This document shows, piece by piece, positions 7,391 through 10,254 of a stretch of DNA of 10,254 nucleotides (its first letter is position 1; every line of letters starts with the position of its first letter). Source of the DNA: JAKACA01 sp050010115 (GTDB taxonomy: Bacteria; Actinomycetota; Acidimicrobiia; Acidimicrobiales; Bog-793); NCBI GenBank assembly GCA_050010115.1, contig JBEKLQ010000129.1:1-10254 (forward strand). Direction: 5' to 3'. The notes beneath the pieces were generated by a model that saw only the letters and a list, made by a program, of their open reading frames with translations, did not search any database and had not been told where the DNA came from. Position numbers and translations under genes: made by a program.

Positions 7391-7404
7391 CGTCGGGCCC
7401 GACG
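7391..7404. promoter_or_regulatory. Perfect 14-bp palindrome upstream of the LuxR regulator (operator candidate)
   Basis: CGTCGGGCCCGACG is fully self-complementary and lies 66 bp upstream of the regulator's ATG, where an autoregulatory or repressor site would be expected. About one such palindrome is expected by chance in 10 kb of this composition, so position is the main support. Confidence 0.3.
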
Positions 7405-7567
7405 CGCTCCAGTTGGGCACACCTGCGCCACGTCCAGGACCCGGTGGCCAGGGCCAGGGCCAGGATCTTGTGAGGCGGGGCGGCGGATGCCGGTCGGATC
7501 AGGAAAGCGCTCCGCTTGGGGAGTGTTTCTCGCCGCGGTCCCGGCGCTGCGGACGTGACCCGAGTGG

Positions 7568-7666
7568 CAGGTGAGGTTGTCGTGGGACGCCCCACCTGTC
7601 CCTTCGGCGTGTTGGCCCGAAGTCGGCCATCGCCGGCTGGCGGGAGCTCCCGGCGGGTCCACCGCC
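7568..7666 (+). promoter_or_regulatory. Hairpin-rich stretch upstream of the operon (possible structured leader)
   Basis: Three successive stems can be drawn: CAGGTG/CACCTG (7568-7573 with 7593-7598), CTTCGG/CCGAAG (7602-7607 with 7617-7622) and GGCGG/CCGCC (7652-7656 with 7662-7666), plus a 12-bp palindrome CGGGAGCTCCCG at 7641-7652. They precede the T5-tailed hairpin at 7696. If transcription starts before 7568 this is a candidate attenuator or riboswitch; no known riboswitch consensus was recognised. Confidence 0.25.
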
Positions 7667-7695
7667 CAGCGCAACTACCCGGCGGGCGGCGCACC

Positions 7696-7719
7696 CACGG
7701 CCGGTTGCCGTGCCTTTTT
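7696..7719 (+). terminator. Intrinsic terminator-like hairpin with T5 tract
   Basis: CACGGC (7696-7701) and GCCGTG (7707-7712) form a 6-bp stem with a 5-nt loop, followed directly by CC and five T residues. This is the only classical stem-plus-T-run I found in the window. It points along the plus strand, 130 nt before the operon's start codon. A second hairpin, CTGCC/GGCAG (7720-7724 with 7728-7732), follows immediately. It may be an attenuator in the leader, or may insulate the operon promoter from upstream transcription. Confidence 0.45.
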
Positions 7720-7737
7720 CTGCCGTCGGCAGGCGAA

Positions 7738-7778
7738 TCACCACCTCGATCACATCATTTGGTGATGTCAGGTCACCA
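7738..7778. promoter_or_regulatory. TCACC/GGTGA inverted-repeat cluster before the operon (operator candidate)
   Basis: ATCACCA (7738-7744) is the exact reverse complement of TGGTGAT (7760-7766), and TGGTGA (7760-7765) is also the reverse complement of TCACCA (7773-7778). ATCACCAC and GTCACCAC therefore recur as half-sites around a shared central copy. A TACGGT at 7789-7794 fits a TANNNT -10 box; if used, the repeats overlap the core promoter. The likely binder would be the adjacent LuxR regulator, by inference. Confidence 0.4.
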
Positions 7779-7835
7779 CGTCCGTTCGTACGGTCAAGAA
7801 CAGCCCCGGAAACCCTCCCCGGCTCAACCAAGACC

Positions 7836-7841
7836 AAGGAG
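7836..7841 (+). promoter_or_regulatory. Ribosome binding site fixing the operon's first start
   Basis: AAGGAG lies 7 nt before the ATG at 7849, an almost ideal Shine-Dalgarno. It settles the start against the much longer open frame reaching back to 7516. Confidence 0.8.
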
Positions 7842-7848
7842 CCCAGAC

Positions 7849-8532
7849 ATGACCATCACCACCACCCGCCTCACCCGGGCCGCCGGCATCTGCGCCGCGG
7901 TGGCCGGCCTGATCTTCATCGCCGTCCAGATCAAGCACCCGCCCATGGACGTCGCCTCGGTCACGACCACCCAGTGGGTGGTGCGCAGCACCGCCAAAGC
8001 GCTCATGGCGGCATTGGCGCTTGCGGGCATCACCGGCATGTACCTGCGGCAGGTCCGCCAGACACGCGTGCTCGGGCTGGTCGGCTTCCTGCTGTTCGGC
8101 GCGGGCTACCTCCTCATGCTCAGCACCGAGGTCATCGCCGCTTGTGTCCTCCCCGCCCTGGCGCACACTTCGCCCGGCTACGTGAACAACGTGGTGGTCG
8201 CAGCTTTCGGTGGCACCCCTGCCGGAAACATCGGCGGGATGCAGACACTGTTCGACCTCTCCGGCGTCACGTACATGGTGGGCGGTCTCCTCTTCGGCAT
8301 CGCGTTGTTTCGCGCCCGAGTCCTTGCTCGGTGGGCCGCCGCCCTTCTCGCCGTGGGCACCGCCGCCACCGTCGCGCTCGCGGTGCTGCCAGAATCGTTC
8401 AATCGGCCGCTGGCAGTCCCCACCGGTGTCGCCCTGATTGGCCTGGGCATCTCCCTGTGGCGCGACCAGCGCAAGACCGCCCCCGAGGCTGCTCCCGCGA
8501 CCAGCCGCGTCGAGCACCTGGCAGCCCGATGA
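7849..8532 (+). CDS. Six-TM integral membrane protein of unknown function
   Basis: The product is 227 residues. Hydrophobic segments lie at about 10-27, 45-65, 74-100, 131-153, 160-180 and 185-204, followed by a short charged tail that ends in VEHLAAR. Short loops and scattered Gly/Ala give a compact bundle with no large soluble domain. A conserved-looking loop PAGNIGGMQTLFDLSG (124-139) precedes helix four. The overall plan resembles the DUF4386 protein two genes downstream (six helices, similar length), so the two may be distant relatives or partners, but I cannot assign a named family with confidence. It is the first gene of a tight operon, and its stop codon overlaps the next start (ATGA at 8529-8532), so translation of the pair is probably coupled. 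Start supported by a strong Shine-Dalgarno and by the onset of plausible protein sequence. Confidence 0.85.
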   Translation: MTITTTRLTRAAGICAAVAGLIFIAVQIKHPPMDVASVTTTQWVVRSTAKALMAALALAGITGMYLRQVRQTRVLGLVGFLLFGAGYLLMLSTEVIAACVLPALAHTSPGYVNNVVVAAFGGTPAGNIGGMQTLFDLSGVTYMVGGLLFGIALFRARVLARWAAALLAVGTAATVALAVLPESFNRPLAVPTGVALIGLGISLWRDQRKTAPEAAPATSRVEHLAAR

Positions 8533-8837
8533 GCCAGACACCATCCGGCGTTGGCAGCGGGCGAGAGGTCGGGCTCTACGAGATCCGCCTCCGGGGCCAC
8601 CTTGGTCCCCGATGGGCGACGCGGCTCGAGGTCTCGAGCCTCTCCCACGAGAGCGATGGCACCACGGCCCTCCGGGTCGCCGTCGTCGACCAAGCCGCAC
8701 TGCACGGCCTGCTCCACAAGATCCGCGACCTCGGCCTCCCGCTGATCTCGGTCGTACCCGCTGACCGAGTCGACACGACCCACGCACCATCGATCCTCAC
8801 CAGCCACGAAACGCACTCAGGGATAGGGAATCCATGA
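8529..8837 (+). CDS. Small conserved soluble protein, 102 residues
   Basis: The reading starts at the ATG of the ATGA overlap with the gene before and ends in the ATGA overlap with the gene after. The core reads YEIRLRGHLGPRWATRLEV, then SHESDGTTALRVAVVDQ, then AALHGLLHKIRDLGLPLISV, then a polar, His/Thr-rich tail of about 25 residues. I recognise the core as a widespread short orphan type in actinobacteria and Chloroflexi. Its members carry the 'YEIR-x-x-GHL-x-x-RW', 'DGTT-x-L-x-x-x-VVDQAALHGLL' and 'DLGLPL-x-SV' stretches, usually without annotated function. It predicts two or three strands, then a helix and a strand, has no membrane segment, and so is cytoplasmic. Coupling on both sides to membrane-protein genes suggests stoichiometric production with them, perhaps as a cytosolic partner. 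No catalytic residues are evident. Confidence 0.85.
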   Translation: MSQTPSGVGSGREVGLYEIRLRGHLGPRWATRLEVSSLSHESDGTTALRVAVVDQAALHGLLHKIRDLGLPLISVVPADRVDTTHAPSILTSHETHSGIGNP

Positions 8838-9601
8838 CTTCCGCTGCCGCTATCCCCAGCACCGCGACGCAGCTGGCCGGCGCCATAAGCCCCCAGAGAG
8901 GGCTGGCGGTTGCCACTGGCGTGTTGTTCTTCATCACCCACGTGACCTCGGTTGCAGCGATAGTCCTGTACCAGCCGGTGCTGAACCGCCCGGGATACGT
9001 CCTGGGCAACGGCGCTGCCAACTCCCGCATCCTCCTCGGCGGCCTGCTCGAGGTCATCCTCGCCGCGGCCGTCGTCGGCACGGCGGTCACCCTCTACCCC
9101 GTCGTCAGCCGACACAACAAGGCCCTCGCCATGGGCTACGTGGGCCTGCGCACCCTCGAGGCGGGAATCATCCTGACGGGCATCGTCAGCCTGCTGGCGG
9201 TGGTCTCGCTCCAGCACGATCTGGCCGGTACCGCCGCCAACGCCGCCGCTCTCACGACCGTCGGCAAGGCGCTCGTGGCCGTCCACAACTGGACCTTCAT
9301 CATCGGGCCCGGGCTGGTCTGCGGCCTGAACACCGCGGTGATGGCCTACGCGCTGTATCGCTCCAAGCTCGTCGCCCGTTTCATCCCTGTCCTGGGCCTG
9401 ATCGGTGGTCCACTCGTCTTCGCCGCCAACGTGGCCGGCATGTTCGGCGTGCCCCGCCACGACCTCGGCGTGTGTGTTGTCCCGGTCTTCGCCTGGGAGG
9501 TCTGTCTGGCGATCTTCCTGATCACCAAGGGGTTCCGATCTACGGCTGCGACCCCGAGCGTGCCTTCGGATGAGCGGCAACCGCAGCTGACCGCCGCTTG
9601 A
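8834..9601 (+). CDS. DUF4386 family six-TM membrane protein
   Basis: The product is 255 residues, the usual DUF4386 size. Family-like features in order are ATGVLFFITHVTSV (helix 1), YQPVLNRPGYVLG (first loop), SRILLGGLLEVILAAAVVGT (helix 2), LYPVVSRHNKALAMGYVGLR, LEAGIILTGIVSLLAVVSL (helix 3), VAVHNWTFIIGPGLV (helix 4), LYRSKLVARFIPVLGLIGGP (helix 5) and FAWEVCLAIFLITKGF (helix 6). Helices span about 24-46, 66-90, 104-126, 152-175, 181-203 and 212-232. The acidic Glu73 in helix 2 and Glu109 at helix 3 are unusual in a membrane and may matter. The function of the family is not established to my knowledge. The start overlaps the previous stop (ATGA, 8834-8837) and is preceded by an AGGGAA-like site. 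It is the last gene of the operon, followed 25 nt on by a strong hairpin. Confidence 0.93.
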   Translation: MTSAAAIPSTATQLAGAISPQRGLAVATGVLFFITHVTSVAAIVLYQPVLNRPGYVLGNGAANSRILLGGLLEVILAAAVVGTAVTLYPVVSRHNKALAMGYVGLRTLEAGIILTGIVSLLAVVSLQHDLAGTAANAAALTTVGKALVAVHNWTFIIGPGLVCGLNTAVMAYALYRSKLVARFIPVLGLIGGPLVFAANVAGMFGVPRHDLGVCVVPVFAWEVCLAIFLITKGFRSTAATPSVPSDERQPQLTAA

Positions 9602-9894
9602 GCGCCACTTTCGCTCCCGCCCGTCTGACACCGACTCCGGTCCCACCACCGGGGTCGGTGTCGCGTTCGGTGACCTCCCCGCCTTCGTGCAGATGCTCGG
9701 TAGCGAGTGAGACCCGTACGGAGCGCAGACCGACCCGAGAATGCCAGTGGTCGGACGCGCCTCCCGGAGGACCTGTCCGGCCCGGCCGCCCAGGAAGTGG
9801 GACACCACGCAGAGCGGCCCCTCCTTGACACCCTGGGCTCGCACGCCCACGGTGATCCCTTCCTCGAGTCAGCTTCGAGCGCGTAGCCCCCGTC
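9602..9894. other. 293-bp gap between the operon and the integrase fragment
   Basis: Beyond the operon's terminator hairpin I see no gene, tRNA or clear attachment site. Long open frames here on the minus strand have antisense-type composition. Confidence 0.6.
9627..9662 (+). terminator. Terminator hairpin of the three-gene operon
   Basis: GACACCGAC (9627-9635) pairs perfectly with GTCGGTGTC (9654-9662). A T-G wobble and CCGG/CCGG continue the stem to 14 bp around an 8-nt loop. It begins 25 nt after the DUF4386 stop codon. No T-tract follows, as is usual here; it may also stop transcription coming leftward from the integrase gene. Confidence 0.75.
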
Positions 9895-10254
9895 TCAGGA
9901 CTGGGACGCAACGCCCCCAGATGCCGAGGGCCGGTCCGTGCCCACTGATGACACGCCAGCCTCAGCAGCAGCCGGAGGGGCACCGACGAAGCCGCCGAGA
10001 ATCGCCGCAGCATCGCGATCCGAGGCGTCGACGAAGTGGGCGTAGACGCCGAGGGTCGTCGCCGCGTTGGCGTGACCAAGCCGCCCGCTCACCGTTCGCA
10101 CCGGCACGCCGGCGGCAAGCATGCGGGTGGCTGCGAAGTGGCGGAGGTCGTGTAGGCGCACTCCCTCGAGCCCGACTTGCTTGCGAAGCTGGATGAAGTC
10201 CTTGGTCACGTCGTTCGGCACGCAGGGCTCGATGGCGCCGGGCGAGCGCCCGAA
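9895..10254 (-). CDS. Tyrosine recombinase/phage-type integrase, C-terminal part (5' truncated by window)
   Basis: The frame is open from the window edge to a TGA at 9895-9897, giving 119 residues with no need for an internal start. It contains most of the catalytic domain core: HDLRH (H-x-x-R, edge residues 35-38), RLGHANAATTL with His61, and the nucleophile Tyr71 in GVYAHF. A short, Ser/Ala-rich tail follows. The first catalytic Arg, the Lys and the DNA-binding N-terminal domain lie beyond the window. The DVTKDFIQLRKQVGLEGVRL stretch before HDLRH is typical of actinobacterial mobile-element integrases (site-specific cut and rejoin of DNA at att sites), rather than XerC/D, though this is a judgement from style. 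It is convergent with the DUF4386 operon. It could be an intact gene continuing beyond the edge or a remnant. Confidence 0.9.
   Translation of the reverse strand, partial: FGRSPGAIEPCVPNDVTKDFIQLRKQVGLEGVRLHDLRHFAATRMLAAGVPVRTVSGRLGHANAATTLGVYAHFVDASDRDAAAILGGFVGAPPAAAEAGVSSVGTDRPSASGGVASQS

Larger units (their letters stand above)
7326..7848. other. 523-bp divergent regulatory region between LuxR regulator and membrane operon
   Basis: The frame of the downstream gene stays open back to 7516, but that stretch reads as Arg/Pro/Ser-rich noise and is preceded by no convincing start. The gap holds a 14-bp palindrome (7391-7404), three tandem GGCCAG hexamers (7446-7463), a run of hairpins (7568-7666), a hairpin followed by T5 (7696-7719), a TCACC/GGTGA repeat cluster (7738-7778) and the operon's ribosome binding site. 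Confidence 0.7.

Noticed and set aside
7446..7463. Tandem GGCCAG hexamer (three copies) as a functional repeat
   Set aside because: Only three short GC-rich units; easily produced by slippage or chance, with no related copies nearby.
7540..7720. SAM-IV-type or cobalamin riboswitch
   Set aside because: A GAGTGGCAG at 7562-7570 recalls part of the SAM-IV core, but the required partner motifs (such as GGCAACC) and the cobalamin B12 box are not found in the right order.
7516..7848. 111-codon N-terminal extension of the first operon gene
   Set aside because: The extension is Arg/Pro/Ser-rich with no protein-like pattern, while an ideal AAGGAG ribosome binding site precedes the ATG at 7849 and the hydrophobic sequence begins there.
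7710..8528. Long plus-strand open frame leading into the small operon gene
   Set aside because: Over the first gene this frame is an out-of-phase shadow rich in His, Arg and Pro. The protein-like part starts only at the ATG at 8529, in the ATGA overlap.
8576..9850. 424-codon minus-strand open frame
   Set aside because: It lies antisense to the DUF4386 gene and the small operon gene, both of which have clear family sequence. Its Asp/Gly/Gln/Arg-rich composition is typical of GC-rich antisense frames.
9663..9894. tRNA or att core next to the integrase
   Set aside because: No T-loop-like GGTTCRA or cloverleaf could be drawn on either strand, and no repeated core sequence was seen.
1..10254. 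CRISPR array, insertion-sequence ends, rRNA
   Set aside because: No regularly spaced repeats, no transposase, no terminal inverted repeats with target duplications, and no rRNA-like sequence were seen.

Overview
The window is GC-rich DNA with strongly G/C-biased third codon positions, Shine-Dalgarno starts and ATGA-coupled genes. This suggests a soil or aquatic high-GC actinobacterium (Acidimicrobiia- or Thermoleophilia-like would fit, but no rRNA or marker gene is present to prove it). It holds seven complete genes, two genes cut by the window edges, and several sizeable gaps.

Layout. (1) At the left edge is the 3' end of a secreted trypsin-like serine protease (1-297, +), followed by a very strong UUCG-capped hairpin. 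(2) A convergent minus-strand gene (524-1588) encodes a single-pass membrane protein with an N-terminal CxxC...CxxC zinc ribbon. (3) Divergent from it, across a short promoter gap, is a polytopic GT-C-type glycosyltransferase (1700-3253, +). (4) A 610-bp gap follows with no convincing large gene; it holds one short ORF with coding-like codon use and a cluster of inverted repeats. (5) A small ABM-type dimeric alpha/beta-barrel protein lies at 3865-4155 (-), with a perfect 12-bp palindrome just upstream of its start. (6) A 913-residue MalT/LAL-type LuxR regulator lies at 4584-7325 (-). (7) Divergent from the regulator, across a 523-bp region rich in hairpins, is a three-gene operon (+). It encodes a six-TM protein (7849-8532), a 102-residue soluble protein (8529-8837) and a six-TM DUF4386 protein (8834-9601). 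Both junctions are ATGA overlaps, and a strong hairpin follows the operon. (8) At the right edge is the C-terminal catalytic part of a tyrosine recombinase (9895-10254, -).

How it may work together. The most coherent unit is the large LuxR regulator beside the divergent three-gene membrane operon. The simplest reading is that the regulator senses a ligand through its STAND ATPase/TPR body and controls the operon, and possibly itself and the ABM gene. The intervening region carries a 14-bp palindrome near the regulator, a cluster of TCACC/GGTGA inverted repeats before the operon, and a hairpin followed by five T residues inside the operon's upstream region. The biochemical function of the two membrane proteins and the small protein is not known to me. 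The integrase fragment hints that a mobile or genomic-island segment begins at the right edge, but no attachment site can be identified.
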